The translations under genes and the position numbers were made by a program. Below, one piece after another: positions 37,026 to 46,080 of a stretch of 64,000 bases of DNA (the first letter of the stretch is position 1; the number at the start of each line of letters is the position of its first letter). The notes under the pieces were generated by a model that made no database searches, was not told where the DNA came from, and saw only the letters and a list, made by a program, of their open reading frames with translations. This stretch comes from Fibrobacteraceae bacterium (GTDB lineage Bacteria > Fibrobacterota > Fibrobacteria > Fibrobacterales > Fibrobacteraceae). The stretch covers positions 62,001 through 126,000 of the forward strand of contig JAGAKE010000003.1 of NCBI GenBank assembly GCA_017625775.1, read 5' to 3'.

Positions 37026-38402
37026 CTAGAAATTAGCGTATAAGAACGGAGAATTTCCTGTTTGACAAAATAGGAAAATACAGAACAAATGAATTCCGAA
37101 AAATAAATACTCTTTATCTTTTTGTTTTTCTTGCAAATATTCTTGAATGAATAGAATAAAAGTAAATATGAGAGTTGTTAAAAAATGAGCCATGCAAGTG
37201 TTTGCATAGGTAAAGGGTAATAACGAATTTGTGATAGCCGAAATATTTAATGAAAAATCAAAAATTAAATGAGATAAGAATAAACGTAGAGCATCAAAGG
37301 ATTCTATTCTAAACAATAACCACCCAAAAAGAACAATAGAGAATGTTAGAAAAAAAGCTAGAATTTTTGTAGGTAATGAGAATTTGGTAACATCCTGTTT
37401 GGGAGTTAGGCTATTAAAAACGCCATGCCAAAGCCCCCATAAAATAAAGTGTAGAGCGTTTCCGTGCCAAATACCACATACGCCAAAAGTAGCGAGAGTA
37501 TTAAAAAATTTCCTTGCGTTTCCTTTGCGGTTTCCTCCAAGTGGAATGTAGATGTAATCACGAAGCCAAGAAGAAAGAGAAATATGCCAACGTCTCCAGA
37601 AGTCTCTAATGTTTAAAGCAAAATAAGGTCTTTTGAAATTATCTTCACAAGAAATTCCAAACATTTTTGTGATTCCAACGGCAATTTCAGAATACCCTCC
37701 AAAATCGCAGTAGAGTTGTAGAGCAAATAAAAGAAGCGCTAGAAGAAGAGCAAAAGATGGGAATGATTCAGGAGAGTTAAAAATTGTGTTGGTATAGGCA
37801 GCGATTCTGTCGGCGATAACTATTTTTTTGAATAAGCCAGAAGTGAGTAAAAGAACGCCTTGCCTAAACAAATTGGGGTTATAAGAAAGGCCTTTTTTTA
37901 TTGGTTCTGTGATGGTGTTAGAGCGTAAGATAGGTCCGCAAATAAGATGCGGAAAAAAGGATATGTAAGTGGCGTAAGAAACAAAGGATGTTTCAACCAT
38001 GCGAGTTTTCTTAAATACATCAATGAGATAACTAATAGCCTTAAAACTATAGTAGGAAATGCCGAGAGGAAGAAGAACTGATTTGAAGGATAGTGAAAAG
38101 TGTTCTATAAAAAAGTCAAAGTATTTGAATCCTGCAAGAATTCCTAAAACAGACAAAATTCCGAGAACGAGATAGCATTTTGATTTTTTTGAATTGTCGG
38201 AATGTTTTGAAATTTCGTTTGCTATAAAAAAAGTAAGAAGAATTTCTAAAATCAGAAGTCCAAGAAATCGAAAATCACATAATCCATAAAACAAAAAACT
38301 AGAAGTAAAAAGAATGAAAGGCCTAGCTTTTTTGGGAAAAAGATAAAAAATAGCTAAGGTAGTGAAACAGAAAAGTAGAAATAGATAAATGCTGAATTGC
38401 AT
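37026..38402 (-). CDS. MBOAT-family O-acyltransferase (AlgI/DltB-like)
   Basis: The 458-aa membrane protein has the MBOAT signature DFWRRWHISLSSWLRDYIYI and the conserved histidine in GIWHGNALHFILWGLWHG (about residues 312-329), with about ten membrane segments. MBOAT proteins move acyl groups across the inner membrane onto polysaccharides. It is co-encoded with the SGNH-like gene downstream. Confidence 0.92.
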   Translation of the reverse strand: MQFSIYLFLLFCFTTLAIFYLFPKKARPFILFTSSFLFYGLCDFRFLGLLILEILLTFFIANEISKHSDNSKKSKCYLVLGILSVLGILAGFKYFDFFIEHFSLSFKSVLLPLGISYYSFKAISYLIDVFKKTRMVETSFVSYATYISFFPHLICGPILRSNTITEPIKKGLSYNPNLFRQGVLLLTSGLFKKIVIADRIAAYTNTIFNSPESFPSFALLLALLLFALQLYCDFGGYSEIAVGITKMFGISCEDNFKRPYFALNIRDFWRRWHISLSSWLRDYIYIPLGGNRKGNARKFFNTLATFGVCGIWHGNALHFILWGLWHGVFNSLTPKQDVTKFSLPTKILAFFLTFSIVLFGWLLFRIESFDALRLFLSHLIFDFSLNISAITNSLLPFTYANTCMAHFLTTLIFTFILFIQEYLQEKQKDKEYLFFGIHLFCIFLFCQTGNSPFLYANF

Positions 38403-38525
38403 AGGTGTTAAATATAAATATTACAAGCATTCACTTTTTGATTAGCTACAAAAATTATCTTAATTTTGCCTAAGAATCGGAATAAATTTTCATCAAATTA
38501 TTTATGGTTTGCTATTTTGAGTGTT

Positions 38526-39137
38526 ATGAGTTTGTGGCGACGGTTACAGTTTTTTTTATTTGCCCTTTGTTTGAATTTTTTTGGCTGTGGACTTCAAGAG
38601 GAAACCTCAGAAATTTGCTTTGTTGGCGATTCAATTACAAGACTTTGGGATTTAGAATATTATTTTGCGGGGCGAAATATTCATAAGCATGCTGTTAGCG
38701 GCGCAATTCTTGAAGATGTTGCCGAATGGAATACAAGTGATTGTAAAGATATTCCAACGGTAATGCTTATAGGAACAAATAATTTGATTTTGGGTATGCA
38801 AGCGGATACCTTAACGGATGATTTTATTCTTGATTTTGTGAATAAATATGTGGAACAAGCGAAAAAATTTCAAGCGAGTTCTTTTTATGCCGTTTCAATT
38901 TTGCCTCGAAATTATTTGTGGAAACAGAATCCGAAAATTAATGAAGAAATTCGAAATTTAAATCAAGAAATAGAAAAATCATTAAAGCTATCGGGGATCG
39001 ATTTTTATTTTGTGAATTTGTATTCGGAATTCCTATCTCGAGAAAATGAAATTGAGAAGGATTATTATTTCGATGGTTTACATTTAACGCAAGAAGGTTA
39101 TGAATTATTGAGTTGGTATGTGGAGGAGGCTTTATGA
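38526..39137 (+). CDS. SGNH/GDSL hydrolase, probable lipoprotein
   Basis: The 203-aa product from ATG 38526 has a signal region ending FFGC (imperfect lipobox, Cys21), then block I FVGDSITRLWD, block III VMLIGTNNL and the catalytic pair in DGLHLTQEGY. It is probably an esterase or deacetylase at the outer membrane. An in-frame TTG at 38466 would add 20 residues and is less likely. Its stop overlaps the next gene by 4 bp (ATGA), so the two are coupled. It is divergent from the MBOAT gene. Confidence 0.78.
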   Translation: MSLWRRLQFFLFALCLNFFGCGLQEETSEICFVGDSITRLWDLEYYFAGRNIHKHAVSGAILEDVAEWNTSDCKDIPTVMLIGTNNLILGMQADTLTDDFILDFVNKYVEQAKKFQASSFYAVSILPRNYLWKQNPKINEEIRNLNQEIEKSLKLSGIDFYFVNLYSEFLSRENEIEKDYYFDGLHLTQEGYELLSWYVEEAL

Positions 39138-39742
39138 AAAAAAGTGCAGTATTTGTTCTGTTAATTTGCTTGCTTTTTGGAAATTCGTTTGCAAAAGAAA
39201 ACGAACTTTTCGCTGGAATGCGAAATGAACGTTATGCGTTTATTGGAGTTCAAACAAAGTATCGATTTGGTTTGGCTTTAGAAAATTCTGTTTTAGTTCA
39301 AAAGCCTAAAATTCAGTATATTCGATTAGCTCCTTATTATTTTCAGGAAATTCCATTTGGATTAAACCTTTCGTATGTGTTGTACGCAGGTATGCGATAC
39401 GATTTTGATTTTTATGATTTAGGCACAAGAATTTCTGCGGACTATTCCATACTTTCTGAACGCTTGCAAGTGTTTGGAAGTTTTCAAGTCTTTTATGATA
39501 GTGATTTAGGAACAGAACTTACATATTTAGCAGGAACAAGGTTATTCTTTTTGCCAGAAGTAGGTTTTCAACTTTGTATTAAGAACATGCCAGAATACCG
39601 GAAACCAGAGCATCGCGTGGCTGGTGGATTGATTTTTAGAACAGATAGAATTTCTGTGTTGCCTGAAATTTCCACTCCTCTTGATGGTCAAAGCCCATTG
39701 ACGAGAGTTTCGGTTTCTTTCATATATCATTTACCGTTTTAA
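39134..39742 (+). CDS. Small outer-membrane-barrel-like protein, unknown function
   Basis: The 202-aa product from ATG 39134 has a signal peptide (MKKSAVFVLLICLLFGNSFA) and alternating aromatic/polar strands throughout, ending in VSVSFIYHLPF, a terminal aromatic as in outer-membrane barrels. The family is not recognised. It is coupled (ATGA) to the SGNH lipoprotein gene, which suggests that the two act together at the outer membrane. Confidence 0.6.
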   Translation: MKKSAVFVLLICLLFGNSFAKENELFAGMRNERYAFIGVQTKYRFGLALENSVLVQKPKIQYIRLAPYYFQEIPFGLNLSYVLYAGMRYDFDFYDLGTRISADYSILSERLQVFGSFQVFYDSDLGTELTYLAGTRLFFLPEVGFQLCIKNMPEYRKPEHRVAGGLIFRTDRISVLPEISTPLDGQSPLTRVSVSFIYHLPF

Positions 39743-39746
39743 AAAT

Positions 39747-40982
39747 TTAGAAAGCATATTTTTTTTGGCGAAAAGCATCGTAAGCAAGAATTGCTGTGAA
39801 AACAATTTCTCCAGAAAGAACAAATAATGCTGTTTTTTCAACACCGTAAAAAGATATTCCTAAAAAGCAACCTATAATATTGCAAAGGCCTCCAATTGCA
39901 ATAAAACTAACGTATTTCCAAACTTGTTTTTCTTTAAGAAGCATAGATATATAAGGCAATCGTATGGCTTGGAATAATAAAGAAAGCGTAAGAAGTTGAA
40001 GAATTTCGGAGGAGGCTTTTAGAACTTCATTTGTCCATGGAGCTGCAAAGAATAAAACTTGTAAAATTTTGTGGGGAAAAAGAAAAATGGGTAGGCAAAC
40101 GACTGCAATAAATAGGAAAAAGAGGAGCTGGTCTTTTATATGAATTTTTCCGTCATTTGTTTTATGAAGAGATATTAAAGAAGATGAAATGAAATGAACC
40201 ATTAAGCCTGAGGCCAAGACGATTAATTTATTAGCAAAGTTATAAGCGCTTAAATAAGTAGAAGAAGCAAAGGAATCTACAAAGTAAAGCCCTGCTGGTA
40301 AATAAGCGAAACTAGCTAAACTAGCAAGAGCATACGGAAGAGCGGCTTTGTACATTAATGCAATAAATTTGATTGTTCGTTTTGTGAATTTAAAAAGCTT
40401 TCGATTAAAAGCATTTGAAACTCCAAAAGCCCAAGCCGGTAATGCAGAAAGAACCATGCAAAGGGCAATACCCTCTATACTTTCGATTCGGAAATAAATC
40501 AAGGCAATAGCCATAATAGAGGCATAAGAACAAGTATGAAGAATTTTTGAAATCAGTAATTTTTTCCAAAAAGAGGCGCAAGTAAAATACCAATCAAAGA
40601 AAGCGTGCTGTAAAATCAATCCCGGAATCATAATCAGTTCTGCAAAAAAAATTGGATGGTGACGCCGCACTAAAAATACAAAGGCGAACATAAGTCCTGC
40701 CGTAAAAAGGGAAGCAAAGAAACGAAGTTGTAGAATATTTACGAAAAGTTTTCCCTGCGTGGCTCGTTTGGCAAAAAAAGCCAAAATTAAAGTAGCCATT
40801 CCAAAATCAGCAACGGCAGAAAAAATCATAAAATCGTTTTGCAGAATACCAAAAAATCCATAACGTTCATTTCCTAAGTTTTTGGCAATAAAATTCTGTA
40901 CCAAAAAACCTGTTCCTTGAATTAACAGATTTACAAATGAAAGGAAAACGCCAATTTTGATATTTTTCAAAACGGAAAGCAT
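39747..40982 (-). CDS. Polysaccharide flippase-like membrane protein (Wzx/MATE-like)
   Basis: The 411-aa product has about twelve membrane segments, begins with KIGVFLSFVNLLIQGTGFLV and has the QNFIAKNLGNERYGFFGILQ stretch typical of Wzx flippases that move lipid-linked repeat units to the periplasmic face. It stands alone on the minus strand, convergent with the outer-membrane protein gene. With the Wza-, Wzz- and Wzy-like proteins it completes the export half of a Wzx/Wzy pathway. Confidence 0.82.
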   Translation of the reverse strand: MLSVLKNIKIGVFLSFVNLLIQGTGFLVQNFIAKNLGNERYGFFGILQNDFMIFSAVADFGMATLILAFFAKRATQGKLFVNILQLRFFASLFTAGLMFAFVFLVRRHHPIFFAELIMIPGLILQHAFFDWYFTCASFWKKLLISKILHTCSYASIMAIALIYFRIESIEGIALCMVLSALPAWAFGVSNAFNRKLFKFTKRTIKFIALMYKAALPYALASLASFAYLPAGLYFVDSFASSTYLSAYNFANKLIVLASGLMVHFISSSLISLHKTNDGKIHIKDQLLFFLFIAVVCLPIFLFPHKILQVLFFAAPWTNEVLKASSEILQLLTLSLLFQAIRLPYISMLLKEKQVWKYVSFIAIGGLCNIIGCFLGISFYGVEKTALFVLSGEIVFTAILAYDAFRQKKYAF

Positions 40983-41171
40983 GTCAAAAAAAAGTAAAAA
41001 TTCAATTTAAAGGGTAATATAAAAATTTGAACAGCAGAAAAATAATTTGTGTTTAATTAGAATCATTCATTCAATAGAACTAAACTTTACGCAAAAAAAA
41101 GCCTTGTCAAAAAATGTGACATACAGTATAATTTTGCAAGGTAAATATAATGAGTGTTTTTGAAGAGTTGT
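40983..41171. other. Gene-free stretch between the flippase and the lipoprotein operon terminator
   Basis: AT-rich sequence. It should hold the minus-strand promoter of the flippase gene; no site is clear enough to assign. Confidence 0.4.
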
Positions 41172-41198
41172 AAAAAAAGGCCTCGGCTTGCGCCGAGG
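41172..41198 (-). terminator. Terminator after the lamin-tail lipoprotein operon
   Basis: On the minus strand, CCTCGGC/GCCGAGG with loop GCAA is followed by a run of T. Confidence 0.85.
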
Positions 41199-41213
41199 TC
41201 TAAGTAATAGAAA

Positions 41214-42773
41214 TTATTTTTCGCCAGGAGTTGGTAAATTTGCCGTCCATGCTCCAGGATCACTTCCTGGCATAGAATAATCGGCTCGATGTAAACTCAT
41301 TCCCATGCCATCGGCTTCTTCAGACCAAAGGCCATCATCAGAATAGAGCACCACATCTGACCAACGATAGCACCAATCAATCGCATTTGGCTTTGTTAAG
41401 TCTTCTACAAAAGCGTAAGGTTCCTTTACGAGAATTTGTTCGCCTCGGTTAGAAATTTTTCCTGAATATTTTTGAAGAACAACATCTTTTGAAAGTGTTG
41501 CTGCATAGGCCTCTAAATCTAAAATATTTGTGTCTGGAAGCATTAACAAAAGACCACCCGCAGGAATGCTAAGTGTTTCTAAATCAGAATCTCCTAGACC
41601 GCTAATTTCCCAAACGCCTGTTTTGCTTCCAATAGGTAATGAAAGTGTTACTGCGGAATCTGCAGTGTTTATGATTTCAATAAATTCTAATTGGCCTTCT
41701 GGAGGATTGTAAAAAATTTCATTGACATAAAGTGGCCCAGATAATAATTCAGAAACGTTCTTCTTTTCAGGAGTAGCTTTTTTCAAACTTCCCTGCATAA
41801 GAGAGCCGTCAGAAAGTTCTAAAATGCCTGCTGTTCCCGAAGGAGTCGCTGGGTATTCTAGACCAGTTTCCGAAAGAGTCCAGGTACCATTTACATATTC
41901 GCGTAAATAGAGATTTTCGCCGCGTTTTAGCAAAAGAAGATCGTCTTCAAATTGTTCTTGTTTGAGAACAAAGTAACTTTCGGCAGGCACGATACTTCCT
42001 TCAGGAATGCTTAATGTATCGCCTCGGCGGCTAGCAATTAGAAGCCAACCAGAAATATCAACATCGTTTTTTCCTGAATTATAGAATTCAATCCAATCTT
42101 CAGAGCCATCTGTTGGGGCAACCTCGTTTATGCGAACAGTTAAAGGAGCATAAACTTCATCTTCGCTAGAGCCTGGATTGCCTCCATTCTTTTTGCTTGC
42201 AGCCCAGTTATTTGGCATAGAAGCATTTCCGCCTAAGAATACAAGTGAAGAACCGGCTCCATCAGCAAGACTTGGCCAAGGGGGAGAGTTATCAAAGGAA
42301 CAATCAATGTCGCCAGCTCCGCGTAATTTTACAGAAATGACATCGCCACCATTGGATAATTTTTCGACTTCGCCTTTATTGTCATTATTCCAAGGTCCAA
42401 ATAAACGACCATTAAAATCAGGGTATGCCTTTTTGAATGCATCAAGGTCTCCAGTTACAACAAGGCGTTCACCTTTTTTCATGGGTTCTTCTGGGAAGTT
42501 GTATTCTACAGCACCATCTAAACGAAGTTCAGAAAGAGCCATGTTTTCAAGATCCTCGCCAGATTCAATATAAATTTCAACCCATTCTACAAGCGAATCT
42601 GGGTGATGGTACATGATTTCAGAACATGCCATTTGAGTGAGTGGTTTTGAATCGCTAGGAGAATTTCCATCGCCGTTTCCTGAGGAACTAGAAGATGAAT
42701 CGTCGCTACAAGCAATCAATGCAGAGGATGCTAAACATAGAAGCATCGAGTATTTTAAAGGATTTAGATTCAT
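41214..42773 (-). CDS. Lipoprotein with repeated lamin-tail (LTD) domains
   Basis: The 519-aa product has a lipobox LIAC (Cys22), a SDDSSSSSSGNGDG linker like those of Fibrobacter lipoproteins, and three LTD-like beta domains. These start near residues 47 (CSEIMYHHPDSLVEWVEIYI), 213 (INEVAPTDGSEDWIEFYNSG) and 350 (VNEIFYNPPEGQLEFIEIIN). Such domains occur on bacterial surface proteins, often beside CotH kinase domains; no CotH domain is present here. It is the last gene of the operon running from 46764. Confidence 0.85.
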   Translation of the reverse strand: MNLNPLKYSMLLCLASSALIACSDDSSSSSSGNGDGNSPSDSKPLTQMACSEIMYHHPDSLVEWVEIYIESGEDLENMALSELRLDGAVEYNFPEEPMKKGERLVVTGDLDAFKKAYPDFNGRLFGPWNNDNKGEVEKLSNGGDVISVKLRGAGDIDCSFDNSPPWPSLADGAGSSLVFLGGNASMPNNWAASKKNGGNPGSSEDEVYAPLTVRINEVAPTDGSEDWIEFYNSGKNDVDISGWLLIASRRGDTLSIPEGSIVPAESYFVLKQEQFEDDLLLLKRGENLYLREYVNGTWTLSETGLEYPATPSGTAGILELSDGSLMQGSLKKATPEKKNVSELLSGPLYVNEIFYNPPEGQLEFIEIINTADSAVTLSLPIGSKTGVWEISGLGDSDLETLSIPAGGLLLMLPDTNILDLEAYAATLSKDVVLQKYSGKISNRGEQILVKEPYAFVEDLTKPNAIDWCYRWSDVVLYSDDGLWSEEADGMGMSLHRADYSMPGSDPGAWTANLPTPGEK

Positions 42774-42816
42774 AAGACTCCTTCTGTTTATATAGGGAAT
42801 ATACTTTTTTCTAGTT

Positions 42817-43641
42817 CTAATCAGAAAAATTTCCCGCTAAGTGAGTGTAATTTGGAGTACGAAAACCCCTAGGGTTTTCATAAACTCTTTGCCATTCTGC
42901 GGCGGCATTCCCAAATTTTGAAAATCCGGCTAATTTTAAATTGAGCATGTGAATTAAATCCATCATCCAAAATGGAACTTGAGAACAAGGGCATTTTAAT
43001 TCGAGAACAGCGTCACAACCAGGCGCAAAAAAACGAGGTAATCCAGTAGAATGCATGTAACGAGGATCTACAGTATAATCAAAACCATTTTCTTCGCGGA
43101 ATCGCATACAAGTATCAATGGTTACTCTTGAGTATTCTTCTGTGGTGCTGAACCAAGCTCGCCTTTTATATTGAGTTAATAATCTTGGATTAGCGTTAAA
43201 CGTTTTTACTTTATATAAGTATTCTTCTAAATATTTTCGGTCGCGTTCTGTTTTTACAGGCCATTCTTCAGGGGAATGATTAAATACAAATGAAGGATTT
43301 TCTCCTTTAATAGTAGCTCTGCTTTTAAAACAAACATTTCGGATTTTTCTTTTTACTTCAAAGTGGAAAGTTCCTTTTGGGTCGGGATGTTCTCCATAGG
43401 TTCTGATTCGCATATTAAATCTATCAAGCAACCTTGATTTTTTCCATCTTAAAAAAGTCCAATTAGGAGAATCAAGATAAAGATTGGTTATCCAATAAAA
43501 ACCACCTGGCGTGATTTTTGAATAATAATCTTCTTCGCAATATGGTGAAATAATTTGACCAATAAGATCAGCCCACTCCACAGGAATGTGGTATTTTAAT
43601 TCAAAACGTTCTAGTAGGCTAAATCCACGGGCTCCCGCCAT
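42817..43641 (-). CDS. VTC-domain (polyphosphate polymerase-like) protein
   Basis: The 274-aa product has the VTC tunnel-fold pattern: ERFELKYHIP, RLLDRFNMRIRTYG, FHFEVKRKIRN, TQYKRRAWFS and a late AVLELKCPC, with conserved basic residues for phosphate chains and Glu for metal. Members are proposed to make or bind polyphosphate. ATG 43641 is chosen because GGGAG lies 9 bases before it; an earlier ATG at 43656 lacks a binding site. The start overlaps the stop of the TolC-like gene by one base (TAATG). Confidence 0.85.
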   Translation of the reverse strand: MAGARGFSLLERFELKYHIPVEWADLIGQIISPYCEEDYYSKITPGGFYWITNLYLDSPNWTFLRWKKSRLLDRFNMRIRTYGEHPDPKGTFHFEVKRKIRNVCFKSRATIKGENPSFVFNHSPEEWPVKTERDRKYLEEYLYKVKTFNANPRLLTQYKRRAWFSTTEEYSRVTIDTCMRFREENGFDYTVDPRYMHSTGLPRFFAPGCDAVLELKCPCSQVPFWMMDLIHMLNLKLAGFSKFGNAAAEWQRVYENPRGFRTPNYTHLAGNFSD

Positions 43642-44963
43642 TAACGATTCTCCCATTCAAAATGTTTGGAAATATCTTTTGCGGCTAGCTTCCCAGCGTA
43701 ATCCAAGATAATTAAATAGCGAGAATAAATTTCGTATTCTAATTCAAGCGCTTTCATTTCACTTTCAAGAGACACATCTTTAGCTCGCAATAATAATAAT
43801 GGGTCTGAACCAGAACGAGCAGCAAACTCTTCAAATACATCGCCAGCATCAACACGTTCTACAAAGTTTTTTTGAACGTTACGTTGAGCGATTAAAGCAA
43901 GAGTTTCTTCACGAATACGTGCTACTTTTTGAGTGATGTCTCGTTTCTCATCTAAATAATCACTTTCGGCTTCAAGGACGTCTAATTGCCTTTTTGTTTC
44001 ATCTCCACCATCAGTGCCAAAGAATGGTAAACGTAGTGAAAGGGTGGCGTAAAATTTATCTCGCGTGCGTCGGTCGTCATCTTTTTTAGTGATTTTCCAT
44101 TCTTTATCTGCGACAGCAACTTTATTTTCGTAATCATAGGAATATGTTCCTGTTTTTACAGAATCGTATTCATAAGAGCCGAAGGAATGTTTGTACCCAA
44201 TTCCAATGGAAGAAATGATTTTGTTCGCTCCTGTTTTTTCTTGTTCGTATTGTTTTGATTCTACATTCCATTTTTGTTTTGCCATAGCGACTGCTGGGTA
44301 AGTATCATCAACAATGAGATTCCCTTTTAATATAGATTCAATTTCTGAAATGCTTGGAAGAAATCCTGAATCTAATGCAACAGAATCAAACTCCACCCAA
44401 GAACGAAATTTCATTTCAATATCGCGCAAAGCATTACTGTCTGCGATGAGTTTTGCTTGCAATTCAGATTCTCGTTCAAGAGCGCTAATTAAGTTGTCTG
44501 GACTAAATGTTTCGCTTCCACTTTTTAAATGCAAAACTTCAAGTCTATCTTTATTTACGGTTTCCATATCCCAATGCAATTGTTGTTTGCGCTTTTGGGT
44601 TAAATAACGGAGCGCCCTTTCGTATCTTTCATAAACAAAGTAAGATCTATAAAAGTCGGCACGACTTTGTTGGTAAGAACTTTGAGCTTCCCAATAAGAT
44701 TTTGTGCTGTTGCCTTCTCCAAATACTTTTGGTTTAAAACGGAGTTCAAAATCGTGTTCCATAAAGCCAAAGCCATCAAGTTTATATTGGAGTTCAAGGC
44801 TATTCCATAATTTTACAGAAGTGCCTGTTTGAATGGCGTTCTTTTTCTTTTCTCCTGCTAAAACGGCAGGCTCTGTTTCAACAGAACTTATTAACCGCTC
44901 AAAAGTTAATGGCTCGGCAGCAATCGGTAAAGCGAAAAATAATCCTAGAAGTAGTTGTTTCAT
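43641..44963 (-). CDS. TolC-like outer-membrane efflux protein
   Basis: The 440-aa product has a signal peptide (MKQLLLGLFFALPIAAEP) followed by long coiled-coil-like helices and short aromatic strands, as in outer-membrane factors (for example the SSYQQSRADFYRSYFVYERY and VARIREETLALIAQRN helices). It would provide the outer-membrane duct for the HlyD-like adaptor encoded just upstream (21 bp). No inner-membrane transporter of RND, ABC or MFS type is in the operon. Confidence 0.78.
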   Translation of the reverse strand: MKQLLLGLFFALPIAAEPLTFERLISSVETEPAVLAGEKKKNAIQTGTSVKLWNSLELQYKLDGFGFMEHDFELRFKPKVFGEGNSTKSYWEAQSSYQQSRADFYRSYFVYERYERALRYLTQKRKQQLHWDMETVNKDRLEVLHLKSGSETFSPDNLISALERESELQAKLIADSNALRDIEMKFRSWVEFDSVALDSGFLPSISEIESILKGNLIVDDTYPAVAMAKQKWNVESKQYEQEKTGANKIISSIGIGYKHSFGSYEYDSVKTGTYSYDYENKVAVADKEWKITKKDDDRRTRDKFYATLSLRLPFFGTDGGDETKRQLDVLEAESDYLDEKRDITQKVARIREETLALIAQRNVQKNFVERVDAGDVFEEFAARSGSDPLLLLRAKDVSLESEMKALELEYEIYSRYLIILDYAGKLAAKDISKHFEWENR

Positions 44964-44984
44964 TTGTTCCTCATCTAGTGAATT

Positions 44985-46079
44985 TTAAGGTGCTGTTACC
45001 GAAAGAGAGTCATTATTTGCCGATGTATTTAAAAGGTTTTTCCAATCAGGAAGTTCTGTGATGGAAACTTTTTCTCCAAGAAGAAATCCACTATTTTCTG
45101 GAATAGCTACATTCACTTCTCTTCCATACATTGGAAAATCAGGAGACTTTAAAAGGCGTAGAGGGAATGGAACAATTTGGCTACTCATTCCAACGATTTT
45201 ACCGCGTACTTTAGATTGAGTTCCAAGAGTTGATACTTCTACTTCATCACCGACTTCAATTTTACTATGTAGATTTTCGTGAAGATAGCCACGAACAAGA
45301 GAAGGCTCTTTTCTAGTGAGAGTCATTAAAGGATTAAAGGAAGAAACTTTTTCTCCGTCTCGAGCGAGAATGGAGCCAACGACCCATTCGCCTTTAGCCA
45401 AAATCGTTTGTTCTTTCATTTCTTGTTGCAAACGTTCTAATTCTTTTTGCAAAAGCTTTGCTTCCGAAGCGTTAGATTCTGCTTGTTTTCCTTTGCTTCC
45501 TCGTAACAAGCGAATTTGAGTAGCTGCATTGGCTTCTAAAACAGAAAGTTCCTTTTTCATACTTTGAATTCGTGCTGCCATAGCATCATTTTCGCTAGAT
45601 GGTCCTGTTCCAGAAAGAGATTTTAAACGAGCGGCTATCGCGAGATTTTGCTTGTATTCTGATTCTAATTTTTGAATTTCAAACTTGAGTGTATTTCGAC
45701 GCGTATCTAAATCAGCTTTGATTTCTGCCACTTTTTGATCTACAGAAGCCATTGAAACATTTCCTCTGCCTTCAAGTGCGTCTAATTCCCTTTTAAGTTC
45801 GTTCATACGAAGCGCTAAATCTGGACGACTAAGTTCTATTAGGGTATCACCGTCTTTTACTTCTTCACCGACTTCTACATGCAATTTGATGACTTCAACC
45901 GCAGAAGGAACACTTACTGTAATCGCTGTAGCTTCAGCAATTCCGCTAAAGACTACATCACTTCCTTTGGTGACATAAGAAACAGAAATAATCGCTGCAA
46001 GAGAAAGAGTCCATGCAATGCCCATTTTTTTGGAGACGATTGTTTTTCTATCAAAGAAGGCGTGGATTTTTTCAAACAT
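44985..46079 (-). CDS. HlyD-like periplasmic adaptor (membrane fusion protein)
   Basis: The 364-aa product has an N-terminal membrane anchor (about 20-36), a biotinyl-lipoyl-like first half (VSVPSAVEVIKLHVEVGEEV, then KDGDTLIEL), a coiled-coil hairpin (about 90-225) and a C-terminal barrel. It would bridge inner and outer membranes. It starts one base after the DUF4956 stop, so the two are translated together, which suggests the DUF4956 protein is its inner-membrane partner (inference). Confidence 0.85.
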   Translation of the reverse strand: MFEKIHAFFDRKTIVSKKMGIAWTLSLAAIISVSYVTKGSDVVFSGIAEATAITVSVPSAVEVIKLHVEVGEEVKDGDTLIELSRPDLALRMNELKRELDALEGRGNVSMASVDQKVAEIKADLDTRRNTLKFEIQKLESEYKQNLAIAARLKSLSGTGPSSENDAMAARIQSMKKELSVLEANAATQIRLLRGSKGKQAESNASEAKLLQKELERLQQEMKEQTILAKGEWVVGSILARDGEKVSSFNPLMTLTRKEPSLVRGYLHENLHSKIEVGDEVEVSTLGTQSKVRGKIVGMSSQIVPFPLRLLKSPDFPMYGREVNVAIPENSGFLLGEKVSITELPDWKNLLNTSANNDSLSVTAP

Positions 46080-46080
46080 A

